Below, in pieces: positions 23,315-31,767 of a stretch of DNA of 64,000 bases. Each line of letters opens with the position of its first letter. The stretch's first letter is position 1. The notes under the pieces were generated by a model. The model was not told where the DNA came from. It ran no database searches and saw only the letters and a program-made list of their open reading frames with translations. Location of the stretch: NCBI RefSeq assembly GCF_014287675.1, contig NZ_JACOPQ010000005.1:186001-250000 (forward strand), written 5' to 3'. A program made the position numbers and the translations under genes. Source of the stretch: Lawsonibacter faecis. Its GTDB lineage: Bacteria; Bacillota; Clostridia; Oscillospirales; Oscillospiraceae.

Positions 23315-26300
23315 GTGAAAAAGAGAGTCTTGTCAACCATTCTATGCCTGTGCCTGCTGTTGTCCCTGCTGCCAACGGCAGTGTTTGCATCCGGCCAACC
23401 GTGGGAGGGGTATACCGCGATCTCCGACCAGGCGGGGCTTGAGGCAATTGCAGAGGACTTAAGCGGGAAGTATTATTTGACCAAGGATATCGCCTTGAGC
23501 GGTGACTGGCTGGCGCTGGGCTGGACGGACGATGCGGATGTACCGTTTACGGGTATATTCGACGGCAACGGGCATACCATCAGCGGCCTGACCTGCTCTT
23601 ATGACGGTGCAACCAATGTGGGCCTGTTTGCGATTAACGAGGGCATCATCCAAAACTTTAACCTGGATATTGTGAGGGTAGGCGGCTCACAATTTGTCGG
23701 CTCCGTGGCAGGAGTCAACAAAAACACAATCCAAAACGTTATCGTAACGCAGTCTCCCTACTCATCCGCCGTGGGCGTCGCCGCGCTGAATACCGGGAGC
23801 AGCGGCGGATACGCGGGCGGTATCGCCGGGCAAAACCGCGGAACCATTTATCAGTGCGGCACCAACATCGGTACGGTAAACGCCTATAACTACGCCGGTG
23901 GAATCGCAGGCGGGAACTGGGGGACCGTTGAGCAGTGCTACGCAAAGGGCGGACTTAACGCGCGCTTTTATACGACGCAGCCTTCCTACGCAACCTATTA
24001 TGTGGGTGGGCTGGTTGGCGGCAACGTGGGTACTGTCAAAGACTGCTACGTGAACCTGGATAACTGGGTCATTGGTACCCAGCGGCTTGGCGGCTTTGTC
24101 GGTTGGCAATCCGACAAGGGTAAGATTGAGCATTGCTACGCCGCCCATAATGATAAAGTGAACTCTAAGACCGGGCCCAGCACCCCTGTGCGGGACGTTT
24201 CCGTATTTATCGGCTTAAACGCCGGCTCAGTCTCGGACACCTGGGTTTCGGGAACAGGCGGCAGTGCAATCGGCGCCCAGTACATCACATATGCCAATCT
24301 TGCTGATCAGGCCTATGTGGGCCAGCATACCGGCCTTGACTTTAACGGTGTATGGGCTTATGAGCAAGGCAAGAATCATAACTACCCCATTTTTGCGTGG
24401 GAGACGCAGCCGGCCCCGGCTCCGGAGATTACCGACATCCAGAAGGAGCGGCTGACAGCCGTGCCAGGCGGCGCCGTGCTCAATCTGCCGGATGGAATCA
24501 CCGTGGAGTACGGCCCCGTATCCTTCCCCGCCGATGCGCCGGACACCGCTGAGGTGACCCTGCTCTATCAGATTGCCGTCACAGGAACCGGGGGCGCCGC
24601 CTTTGCCGTCACCGACGAGGGCGCGGTACTGGTGGGCAGCGACTGCGGCGCGGTACAGGCCGCGGACGGCGTCATCACCGGCACCATTGCGGACACTGCC
24701 TCCGCCGCCGTTCTCTACGTCATCAAAACCTTCACAAAGGCCGATGCGGCGAACGGCAAGCTGACCAATTCCGCGTCGGCGGCGGGCGAGGCCCCGACCA
24801 CAGGGGGAGATTCCTCCGGAGATGTGGATACCGACGTGGGCGTCACCGCGCCGGCCGCTCCCACGGCCGACGCCCTCAGCCGTCTGGCGGAGGACTGGGT
24901 GAGCGTCGACTGCACCACAGCGGGCGCGGACCACGACACTGCGCACTACCCGCTGCTGGACGGCTCCTATGCGCTGGGCGGCGTGTCCGGCGACGCGGAA
25001 TCCGGCTGGACCTGCGACGTAACCATTCAGGCCGCCCCCTATGTGCAGCAGTATTGCAGGGACGTCCCCGGCGTGACACATACGCTGAACGAGGGCGCCC
25101 CGGAGCGGCAGACCGTTGCCCTGTGCTACACATCAGCCGGGTGGACGCTTGCGGAGGACAGCAGCCTGCCGGTCACCTTTGCCGTGTCTTGTCCGACCAC
25201 CCCGGTTGAGCAGACCGGGCGCGTCGTACTCCGTATTTTCAGAAACGGGACCACGGCCGACCGCAGTCTGGGCGACGTTGTGGTCGGCACCTTCCCCGTT
25301 GGCAGCGATATGCGGGAAATTGCAGCCGGCATCGACCTGGATATGTATTACGCCCCTGCAAAAGGGGCGTTCGGATATGAATTCGACGGGGTATGGTACA
25401 AGGACAACGCAGCGCCGGTGTGGCGGCTCGACCAGACCAGCACGGTGCTGAAGAGCGACTGGAACCGTATCATGTGCGTGGTCTACGACCAATACAGGGT
25501 GAACTATCATGTGGACGATCTGGCGATTCCCTCCGGCGTGATGACGGAAAAGAGCCGGGCAGACTTCGTACTCTTCCAGCCGGAAGCCAGGGAAGGGTAT
25601 ACGTTTGACGGCTGGTACGAGAAAAAGACCGATATCGGGACTGCCGGGAAGAACGTACATACGCCGCTGGCGCTCAAGAAATACGAGCTGTACGGGGCCT
25701 ATGCCGCAAACTCCTATGACGTGGCCTTTGACGCAGGCAGCGGTTCATCGGCCACCGTCAGCAAAAAGGTGACCTATGACGCCGCATACGGCGAGCTGCC
25801 CGTCCCCACACCGCCCGTCGGCTATACGTTTGCGGGCTGGTACCTGGGGGATGCGGAAATAACCGCGCAGACGATTGTCAAGATCGCCGGGAACCACACG
25901 CTGACGGCGCGCTACGACATTATCATGGAGAACGTGGTCTATTTCCAGAGCGACGCGGATTATACCGCGGGTAAAGCGCTGCACGGCACAAAGGCTGCGT
26001 ACGGCTCCCAGCTCCCGACCGCCGACGCGCCGGCCCCCACAAGGGAGGGCTATACCTTCAGGTTCTGGTCCAGAGAGGGTCAGGCCGGCATTGATGTCGC
26101 CGGGCAGACGGTCAGCGGCTGGACAAACCTGATTGCAAACTGGGACACCAATTCCTACACCGCTATTTACCATGGAAACGGCGGCTCATTGGCCAGCGAT
26201 CCGGACAAGGAGCAAAGCGCGTCCCATTTTACCTACGGCAGCGAGGTTACGCTCAAAAATGACCGGACCTTTACCCGGGACGGCCATACGTTCCTGGGCT

Positions 26301-28444
26301 GGGCCGCTGCTCCGGACGCCGCCGCGGCAGAATATCAGGGCGGCCAGAAAGTGGTTTTCCCGTTCTCCGGCATCACCGACGGCAAGGTTCACCTCTATGC
26401 GGTGTGGGAGAAGAACGAAACTGTCATTCATGTCTCTTTCAATCTGTTTGAAGGAAGCTGGGGCGATGAAACCGCCGATACAGACCCCAAGCAGTTTGAC
26501 CTCTACTCCACAAGCGCGGATGCTTCGATGACCGTACCGACCGTGGTGGCCCCGGAGGGCAAGGTCCTCTCTCACTGGGTCAATAACCTCGGCATCGCGG
26601 GGCTGACCTTGCGCGCGGGGGATTCCTTCTCTTTTGCTTCCCTAGAAGCCGCAGGTGTTGCCAATTTTGACGCCCGCGAGGCATATATTGGCTTCACTCC
26701 TGTTTTTGAGGACGTCCCCGTGGAGAAGACGCTGAAAATCTACTGGGGCATCGATAATTACGGGCATGCCCGGTGGGACGACCACGCGGATACCCCCGCC
26801 TGGACCCAAATTGTGCCCTGGGAGAACCGCGCAGACGCCATAGCGTTTCCGGCGCTGAGCGTAGACGAGGGCTATCTTCTGGACGGCTGGAACGTCAGCG
26901 GCGCGCAGCCGGCACGCTGGGACCCCGACGCGGCGGAGTTTTCTCTCGCCGACCTGATTGTGGAGGACGAAAACGGCGGCTTTGTCTCCATCACCGCCAA
27001 TATTGTCTCTGCGGAAATTCCTGTGGAGAAGACGCTGAGAATCTACTGGGGCATCGATAATTACGAGCATGCCCGGTGGGATGACCACGCGGATACCCCC
27101 GCCTGGACCCAAATTGTGCCCTGGGAGAACCGCGCAGACGCCATGGCATTTCCGGCGCTGAGCGTCGACGAGGGCTATCTTCTGGACGGCTGGAACGTCA
27201 GCGGCGCGCAGCCGGCGCGCTGGGACCCCGACGCGGCGGAGTTCTCTCTCGCCGACCTGTTTGTGGAGGACGAGAACGGCGGCTTTGTCTCCGTCACCGC
27301 CAACATCAAAACCGTTCAGCATACCGTCACCTTTGACAGCCAGGGCGGCAGCGCCGTAGAGCCGCAGACGGTGGTCCACGGCACCGCCGTGACCCAGCCC
27401 GCAGCACCCGAGCGCAGCGGGTATGTTTTCGGCGGCTGGTATCAGGAGGAGACCTTCCAGACGGCATGGAACTTTGCCGAGGATACCGTGACGGCCGATC
27501 TGGTTCTGTATGCCCGGTGGACGTGGAGCGGCGGCGGCGTCACGACCTACGCCATCACCGCCTCCGCGGGAGACGGAGGCTCCATCAGCCCCTCCGGCAG
27601 AGTATCCGTGGCCCGAGGCGGGAATAAAACATTTACCGTCAGGCCCGGAGACGGATATGCCGTGAAGGATGTTCTGGTGGATGGAAAAAGCATTGGCGCC
27701 GTGGAAAGCTACACCTTCGAGAATATTCGGGCCGGCCATACAATCGAGGCGATCTTTGAGGAGAAATTCTCCGCGGCCGATCCCGGCGATACCGGCGTCT
27801 CCAAGTGGCTGAACACCGAGGAGCATTCCAGCTATCTGCGGGGCTACGCAAACGGCGCTTTCGGCCCCAACGACAAGATGACCCGCGCCGAGGCGGCGCA
27901 GATGTTCTATAACCTGCTGCTGGACAAGGACATCGCTGTTACCGTCAGTTTCAGCGACGTGCCCGCCGACGCTTGGTATGCCGGGGCGGTCAACGCGCTG
28001 GCTTCCATCGAGGTCATCGCCGGTGTTGGCAACAGCCGCTTCGACCCGATGCGGCCCCTGACCCGCGCTGAGTTTACAGTGATGGCCATGCGCTTTGCAA
28101 AGCTGGATACTGACGGTGAAAATATTTTCAGCGATATCACTGAGGACGACTGGTTCTTCGACTATATTGTTGGCTCCGTAAAGTACGGGTGGATCAGCGG
28201 TTATACCGACGGCACCTTCCGCCCCAACGAAGCGATTACCCGCGCCGAGGTAACGGTGATTGTCAACCGGATGCTAGGCCGCGCGGCCGATGAGGATTAC
28301 GTGGACGACCATGCGGACAGTATGCATCCGTTCAGCGACCTGACGGACAGCTCCTGGGCCTATTACCAGATCATGGAGGCCACAAACGCCCACGACTACA
28401 CGAAATCAAACGGCGCTGAGACCTGGACGAAGCTGCGTCAGTAA
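23315..28444 (+). CDS. Giant S-layer-type surface protein (GLUG, InlB-B repeats, SLH), probably phase-variable
   Basis: 1,709 residues. Signal peptide 1-26 (KKRVLSTILCLCLLLSLLP then AVFAS). About 110-300: GLUG-like repeats (GGYAGGIAGQNRGTIYQC). About 800-1110: several Listeria-Bacteroides (InlB-B/Flg_new) repeats of the type GYTFAGWY. About 1136-1332: two nearly identical 101-residue units starting VEKTLKIYWGIDNY. About 1340-1410: another InlB-B repeat. About 1490-1660: three SLH domains (GYANGAFGPNDKMTRAEAAQM; GYTDGTFRPNEAITRAEVTVI) that anchor to wall polymer. GTG start after AAAGGAGG. It is the predicted target of the upstream switch; likely an adhesin, by architecture only. Confidence 0.93.
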   Translation: MKKRVLSTILCLCLLLSLLPTAVFASGQPWEGYTAISDQAGLEAIAEDLSGKYYLTKDIALSGDWLALGWTDDADVPFTGIFDGNGHTISGLTCSYDGATNVGLFAINEGIIQNFNLDIVRVGGSQFVGSVAGVNKNTIQNVIVTQSPYSSAVGVAALNTGSSGGYAGGIAGQNRGTIYQCGTNIGTVNAYNYAGGIAGGNWGTVEQCYAKGGLNARFYTTQPSYATYYVGGLVGGNVGTVKDCYVNLDNWVIGTQRLGGFVGWQSDKGKIEHCYAAHNDKVNSKTGPSTPVRDVSVFIGLNAGSVSDTWVSGTGGSAIGAQYITYANLADQAYVGQHTGLDFNGVWAYEQGKNHNYPIFAWETQPAPAPEITDIQKERLTAVPGGAVLNLPDGITVEYGPVSFPADAPDTAEVTLLYQIAVTGTGGAAFAVTDEGAVLVGSDCGAVQAADGVITGTIADTASAAVLYVIKTFTKADAANGKLTNSASAAGEAPTTGGDSSGDVDTDVGVTAPAAPTADALSRLAEDWVSVDCTTAGADHDTAHYPLLDGSYALGGVSGDAESGWTCDVTIQAAPYVQQYCRDVPGVTHTLNEGAPERQTVALCYTSAGWTLAEDSSLPVTFAVSCPTTPVEQTGRVVLRIFRNGTTADRSLGDVVVGTFPVGSDMREIAAGIDLDMYYAPAKGAFGYEFDGVWYKDNAAPVWRLDQTSTVLKSDWNRIMCVVYDQYRVNYHVDDLAIPSGVMTEKSRADFVLFQPEAREGYTFDGWYEKKTDIGTAGKNVHTPLALKKYELYGAYAANSYDVAFDAGSGSSATVSKKVTYDAAYGELPVPTPPVGYTFAGWYLGDAEITAQTIVKIAGNHTLTARYDIIMENVVYFQSDADYTAGKALHGTKAAYGSQLPTADAPAPTREGYTFRFWSREGQAGIDVAGQTVSGWTNLIANWDTNSYTAIYHGNGGSLASDPDKEQSASHFTYGSEVTLKNDRTFTRDGHTFLGWAAAPDAAAAEYQGGQKVVFPFSGITDGKVHLYAVWEKNETVIHVSFNLFEGSWGDETADTDPKQFDLYSTSADASMTVPTVVAPEGKVLSHWVNNLGIAGLTLRAGDSFSFASLEAAGVANFDAREAYIGFTPVFEDVPVEKTLKIYWGIDNYGHARWDDHADTPAWTQIVPWENRADAIAFPALSVDEGYLLDGWNVSGAQPARWDPDAAEFSLADLIVEDENGGFVSITANIVSAEIPVEKTLRIYWGIDNYEHARWDDHADTPAWTQIVPWENRADAMAFPALSVDEGYLLDGWNVSGAQPARWDPDAAEFSLADLFVEDENGGFVSVTANIKTVQHTVTFDSQGGSAVEPQTVVHGTAVTQPAAPERSGYVFGGWYQEETFQTAWNFAEDTVTADLVLYARWTWSGGGVTTYAITASAGDGGSISPSGRVSVARGGNKTFTVRPGDGYAVKDVLVDGKSIGAVESYTFENIRAGHTIEAIFEEKFSAADPGDTGVSKWLNTEEHSSYLRGYANGAFGPNDKMTRAEAAQMFYNLLLDKDIAVTVSFSDVPADAWYAGAVNALASIEVIAGVGNSRFDPMRPLTRAEFTVMAMRFAKLDTDGENIFSDITEDDWFFDYIVGSVKYGWISGYTDGTFRPNEAITRAEVTVIVNRMLGRAADEDYVDDHADSMHPFSDLTDSSWAYYQIMEATNAHDYTKSNGAETWTKLRQ
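26720..27310 (+). repeat. Tandem 303-bp repeat within the surface-protein gene
   Basis: Two units, 26720-27022 and 27023-27310, differ at only a few bases; the encoded units share IYWGIDNY, ARWDDHADTPAWTQIVPWEN and LLDGWNVSGAQPARWDPDAA. Such recent duplications allow copy-number change by recombination. Confidence 0.9.
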
Positions 28445-28469
28445 AGCGCAGATCCGGGGCCTGTCACAG

Positions 28470-28506
28470 TAGGGAGAAGAGGGGGCTGTCCCCCCTTCTT
28501 CTCCAA
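28470..28506 (+). terminator. Hairpin after the surface-protein gene
   Basis: GGAGAAGAGGGGG pairs with CCCCCTTCTTCTCC around CTGTC. The tail is not a classical U-run. Confidence 0.6.
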
Positions 28507-28569
28507 GCCTTCCGTCGCGGCGAGGGAGGGCTTGGAGAAGAAGAAATCCATACAAGAGAGCAGGTCAAC

Positions 28570-28962
28570 ATGAGCTATGCTATTGTACTTTTGGGTTTTC
28601 AAGATTCCACCGCGCTGAACGCAGTTTTCTCGGAGCGACCGGAAATCAGTACCATCACTGACTGCGGCTGCGATATTGAACGCGCGGCAGGTCTTGTAAA
28701 CCAGTGCTTGTCCACCCTGTTCGCCGTCAGTACGGAGCTGCCGCGGAGAGAAATTGAGCGTTTTTCCAGCCAATTGCTCCCCGCATGGCGGCGAGGTGTT
28801 TTAATCGGAACGCGTGACGACGATCTGGCCGCGTGGGGCATCAATACCCTCCAGTATGCTGCCTATCTCGCACCCGCGCCGGATCGCGCTCATCTAAACG
28901 CCATGTTCCGCCATCTGGACTATTGGAGGGACCATTGGCTGGAAGTCGCAGACAGGGCGTAA
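28570..28962 (+). CDS. Hypothetical protein
   Basis: 130 residues, not recognised. It begins MSYAIVLLGFQDSTALNAVF, contains four cysteines in the first 50 residues (CGCDIER, NQCLS), and ends with a helical part NAMFRHLDYWRDHWLEVADRA. No signal peptide or transmembrane helix. The ribosome site is weak. It lies between the surface-protein gene and a SpoVG-like gene, 125 bases after the former, and could be read from the same promoter if the hairpin leaks. Confidence 0.6.
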   Translation: MSYAIVLLGFQDSTALNAVFSERPEISTITDCGCDIERAAGLVNQCLSTLFAVSTELPRREIERFSSQLLPAWRRGVLIGTRDDDLAAWGINTLQYAAYLAPAPDRAHLNAMFRHLDYWRDHWLEVADRA

Positions 28963-29061
28963 ATAGTCTGTGGTAAAGAGGGCTTCTGCAAATGCCGCTT
29001 TCTTTGTCGGCGGATCAGACGCAAAACTGAGGTAATATATTAGGAAAGCGAGGTAAATCCA

Positions 29062-29487
29062 ATGGAGCTACAAACGGCGGACGCAGCAGCCCGCTGCGGG
29101 GCAACTGACGCCCCCGACGGCGCAGGACATCAGGTCTTCCCGGATTGCGGGCAGAGGCTCGACCCGTGCGGCGCGGCGCTGATGTCGGGAGATGGGCCGC
29201 GGCCGGTTCCCTTTGATATCGAGGTTCGTCTCAGCCGCACCTCTCCTGTCAGCGGTAAGGCCAGCATACATCTGGCGCTTGGCGGCCAAGGCATTCTGAC
29301 CATCTCCAATATCCTGGTCAAGGAGGAGAAGGGAAAGCTGCAGGTAACGCTGCCCCTCCTGCGCATGGGGGGATGCTTTCACCCGGCCGTCACTCTGCAG
29401 GGGGAGCTGAAGCAGCAGGCGGAAGAGGCGATCAGGGAGCAGTACCGGGGTTCAGTCTACACATGGTCTGGAGCCGGGAAAAAATAA
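29062..29487 (+). CDS. SpoVG-like protein with degenerate N-terminal zinc ribbon
   Basis: 141 residues. Residues 52-131 (FDIEVRLSRTSPVSGKASIHL ... LTISNILVKEEKGKLQVTLPLLRM ... LKQQAEEAIREQY) follow the SpoVG pattern: strand VRLxR, a short beta sheet, IRVxExKxGLFVxMP, and a C-terminal helix AxxEAIxxxY. Residues 10-40 (RCGATDAPDGAG ... FPDCGQRLDPCGA) look like a decayed CxxC-CxxC ribbon. SpoVG proteins bind DNA or RNA and affect sporulation and capsule genes; the ribbon fusion is unusual. The gene start at 29062 has GCGAGGT ahead. Confidence 0.65.
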   Translation: MELQTADAAARCGATDAPDGAGHQVFPDCGQRLDPCGAALMSGDGPRPVPFDIEVRLSRTSPVSGKASIHLALGGQGILTISNILVKEEKGKLQVTLPLLRMGGCFHPAVTLQGELKQQAEEAIREQYRGSVYTWSGAGKK

Positions 29488-29560
29488 ATCCCCCCAGAAT
29501 ATGCGCTTAGGCCGTCACGACCATGTTATCCCAAGTGAGCGAAGAGAAAAAATCGTGTGA

Positions 29561-29878
29561 ATGACTACGCCGGCAGGCATCATTCGGGGCTCAGCCGCGC
29601 ACAGCGGCGGCACTTGGCGCGGAGATATACCGACGGGGATGTCTTACATGTGGACGCAAGCGGCTCAAAAATACGTCATTACGCCCTCCATGTCAAGGCG
29701 GGGTAGCTGTCACGGCAACGCTATAGCAGAGAATTTCTTCTCCATTCTCAAAACGGAATGCATCTATCGACACAAGCCCGCTTCCCTTGAGGAAGCCAAC
29801 GACATGTTTGCCCGCTTCATCTACTTTTACAACCATGAGCGCATCCAGTTAAAAACCGGAGCGGCCGCCACGAAGTGA
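29561..29878 (+). pseudogene. IS3-family transposase remnant (3-prime part of orfB)
   Basis: The frame reads ITPSMSRRGSCHGNAIAENFFSILKTECIYRHKP, then ANDMFARFIYFYNHERIQLKTG, which is the end of the DDE integrase core of IS3-type transposases. The N-terminal two thirds are missing, the segment before YMWTQ no longer resembles the HSDxGxQY motif, and the usual YDNA has become HGNA, so it is dead. No terminal inverted repeats were found. Confidence 0.85.
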
Positions 29879-29894
29879 CCCCCAACGGAATATA

Positions 29895-29948
29895 AAGAAC
29901 GCCCCGGACCCATCCTTTTCTAAGGAGAATCCGGGGCGCGTTCTGTTA
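29895..29948. terminator. Hairpin after the IS3 remnant
   Basis: GAACGCCCCGGA pairs with TCCGGGGCG-C-GTTC around a long loop, followed by TGTTAAG. Bases 29949-30078 show no gene. Confidence 0.5.
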
Positions 29949-30077
29949 AGGGGGGAGAAAAATTTACCCATACTTTTTCCCATTTTTGATATGCTTATCT
30001 TTGCCTGGTTTTGCCTGTTGTAACTTAACCCCATTTTGCTTTCAAAACACGTAAAGCCTTAAAAACAGGCCATTTTG

Positions 30078-30119
30078 GCAAGAAAAAACCACTCTAGGAA
30101 ACATCCTAAAGTGGTTTCT
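30078..30119 (-). terminator. Intrinsic terminator of the tRNA operon
   Basis: On the minus strand AAACCACTTTAGGAT pairs with CCTAGAGTGGTTT (one mismatch) and is followed by TTTCTTGCC, directly after the last tRNA. Confidence 0.85.
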
Positions 30120-30121
30120 TC

Positions 30122-30197
30122 TGGTGGAGACAACAGAACTCGAATCTGTGACCTTCCGCGTGTGAGGCGGACGCTCTACCAGCTGAGCTATGCCTCC
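30122..30197 (-). tRNA. tRNA-Val (CAC)
   Basis: A 76-nt cloverleaf including an encoded CCA end. Acceptor GGAGGCA pairs with TGTCTCC, with wobble; anticodon loop CTCACAC within stem TCCGC/GCGGA gives CAC; T-loop TTCGAGT present. It is the third tRNA of a minus-strand operon. Confidence 0.93.
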
Positions 30198-30237
30198 ATA
30201 TGGAGTGGCTACATTGGCATCGACCCCGTATGGGGTT

Positions 30238-30312
30238 TGGTGACCCGTACGAGACTCGAACTCGTGTTACCGCCGTGAAAGGGCGGTGTCTTAACCACTT
30301 GACCAACGGGCC
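30238..30312 (-). tRNA. tRNA-Glu (TTC)
   Basis: 75 nt with encoded CCA. Acceptor GGCCCGT/ACGGGTC, anticodon loop CTTTCAC in stem CCGCC/GGCGG gives TTC, T-loop TTCGAGT. Second tRNA of the operon. Confidence 0.95.
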
Positions 30313-30332
30313 ATGTGCAGCGTTGCGCTGCA

Positions 30333-30409
30333 TGGTAGCGGCGACGGGATTTGAACCTGTGACCTGCCGGGTATGAACCGGATGCTCTAGCCAACTGAGC
30401 TACGCCGCC
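30333..30409 (-). tRNA. tRNA-Met (CAT), elongator type
   Basis: 77 nt with encoded CCA. Acceptor GGCGGCG/CGCCGCT, anticodon loop TTCATAC in stem CCGG/CCGG gives CAT, T-loop TTCAAAT. The first position of the acceptor is G-U paired rather than the mismatch of initiators, so elongator is favoured; a lysidine-modified Ile tRNA is not excluded. Confidence 0.9.
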
Positions 30410-30441
30410 ATAGCGGCCCCATTCGGAACAGGGCAAGAGTT

Positions 30442-30470
30442 AGTATACCCGATTAACGCCGATTTGTCAA
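30442..30470 (-). promoter_or_regulatory. Strong promoter of the tRNA operon
   Basis: Minus-strand TTGACA (30465-30470), 17-bp spacer, TATACT (30442-30447), 33 bases ahead of tRNA-Met. Confidence 0.88.
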
Positions 30471-30487
30471 CATTTTTTTGCCCAGTT

Positions 30488-31180
30488 TCAGTCAACTTTA
30501 TACCCCACGCCCCATACCGTCTTGATAAACCGCGGGTTTCGGCTGGGTTCCCCCATTTTCTCGCGCAGACGGCGGATGTGGACCATGACCGTATTGTTGC
30601 GGTCCAGATACTTCTCTCCCCACACAGTCTCGAAAAGCCGCTCGGCGGAGATGACCTGCCCCCGGTTCTCGCAGAGCATCCAGAGGATGTCAAACTCAAT
30701 AGGGGTGAGGCCCAGCGGCTGCTCGTAGAGGGTGCACTCATGGGTGGCGCGGTTGATGACCAGGCCGTTGAAGTCGATGACATCCCCGGCGGCGGCTTTC
30801 TCCGCCTCGTTGTAGCGGGTGTAACGCCGCAACTGGGCCTTGACCCGGGCCACCAGTTCCAGGGGGTTGAAGGGCTTGGTGAGATAGTCGTCGGCCCCGA
30901 TGGTGAGGCCGGTAATTTTGTCCATATCCTCCGCCTTGGCGGTGAGCATGAGGACTAGGAAGTGAAAATCCTTACGGATCTCGCCGCAGAGGGTAAATCC
31001 GGAGATATCGGGCAGCATCACGTCCAGAATGGCGAGATCCAGCCGCTCCCGGCGCACACAAGCGAGGGCTTCGGTGCCCGTCCCGCACTTGAAGACGGTG
31101 AAGCCCTCGCTTTTCAGATATACTTCCACCAGGTCGGCAATCTCAGGCTCGTCATCCACGACGAGAATGTTGGCGTTCAT
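30488..31180 (-). CDS. VanR-like OmpR-family response regulator
   Basis: 230 residues. Receiver domain 1-120: acidic DDE near residue 10, phospho-acceptor Asp in LAILDVMLPD, Lys in ADDYLTKPFNPLELVARV. C-terminal winged-helix OmpR DNA-binding domain: LTPIEFDILWMLCENRGQVISAE and NTVMVHIRRLREKMG ... TVWGVGYK. It is closest in pattern to VanR. ATG at 31180 follows AGAGGTG. No kinase gene is adjacent; the only kinase in the window is the VanS-like one at 2-3 kb. Confidence 0.93.
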   Translation of the reverse strand: MNANILVVDDEPEIADLVEVYLKSEGFTVFKCGTGTEALACVRRERLDLAILDVMLPDISGFTLCGEIRKDFHFLVLMLTAKAEDMDKITGLTIGADDYLTKPFNPLELVARVKAQLRRYTRYNEAEKAAAGDVIDFNGLVINRATHECTLYEQPLGLTPIEFDILWMLCENRGQVISAERLFETVWGEKYLDRNNTVMVHIRRLREKMGEPSRNPRFIKTVWGVGYKVD

Positions 31181-31246
31181 CTCGCTCACCTCTTCCCAGG
31201 TAATCCCGCCCATTTGCTCATAGCGATTGAATCAGGGGTTACCTAG

Positions 31247-31276
31247 ATTATATCCAGCCGCGAACAGGCAAGTCAA
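31247..31276 (-). promoter_or_regulatory. Promoter of the VanR-like gene
   Basis: Minus-strand TTGACT (31271-31276), 18-bp spacer, TATAAT (31247-31252). Confidence 0.78.
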
Positions 31277-31311
31277 GAGCTGGGGGAAAAGGTAAGAAAA
31301 AGTTAAAACTC

Positions 31312-31551
31312 TCAGAAGAGCCAGCGGAGCAGTCCGGAGGCCAGGAGGGCCACCAGGCCGGGGATAAAGTTCTCCCAGCGGAAGGGTTTGTCCAGGGCGG
31401 CCTTAATCAGCATGACGACACCGACCAGGGTCAGGACCCAGGGGAGAATGCTGCCGATAATCATCAGGGGAATGCCGACCAGGAACAGGATGATGCCGAC
31501 CACCGCGGCGATGACCACACCGATGACGCCCAGCGTAATAATAGTAACCAT
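31312..31551 (-). CDS. Small hydrophobic membrane protein
   Basis: 79 residues, largely hydrophobic: helices at about 3-25 (ITLGVIGVVIAAVVGIILFL), 28-48 and 65-78. The ATG at 31551 follows AAAGGAGG. It resembles small YtzC/PspC-like inner-membrane proteins only in general character; no family is recognised. It sits upstream of the VanR-like gene on the same strand, with that gene's promoter between them. Confidence 0.75.
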   Translation of the reverse strand: MVTIITLGVIGVVIAAVVGIILFLVGIPLMIIGSILPWVLTLVGVVMLIKAALDKPFRWENFIPGLVALLASGLLRWLF

Positions 31552-31642
31552 AACTGGATACCTCCTTTTTGATTGACCTAATCTTACCACGGGTGTCTAA
31601 AACGGCTATAAAGGAGAGATTAAAATCTGTTTAAAGTTTTGG

Positions 31643-31676
31643 GCCGTCCCGCAGGTATGATACCTGCGGGACGGCT
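31643..31676. terminator. Palindromic hairpin
   Basis: GCCGTCCCGCAGGTAT faces its complement with a one-base centre; TTTCTTGTC follows on the plus side. It may back up the purL terminator or shield the small membrane-protein gene. Confidence 0.6.
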
Positions 31677-31713
31677 TTCTTGTCTCACGCCTCTGAGCGG
31701 CCGGGTTTGTGCG

Positions 31714-31758
31714 GCAGAAAGCGGGAGCGGCCCCTGAGGGGCAGCTCCCGCTTTTAAA
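31714..31758 (-). terminator. Intrinsic terminator of purL
   Basis: Minus-strand AAAGCGGGAGC pairs with GCTCCCGCTTT, with an inner GCCCCTCAGGGGC stem, just after the purL stop. Confidence 0.82.
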
Positions 31759-31767
31759 ATAAAGTGA

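Noticed and set aside
26720..27310. CRISPR-like direct repeats
   Set aside because: They are 303-bp coding repeats in frame inside the surface-protein gene; no short regularly spaced repeats were seen anywhere in the window.
29561..29878. Intact transposase
   Set aside because: Only the 3-prime third of an IS3 orfB remains and a key Asp is altered.
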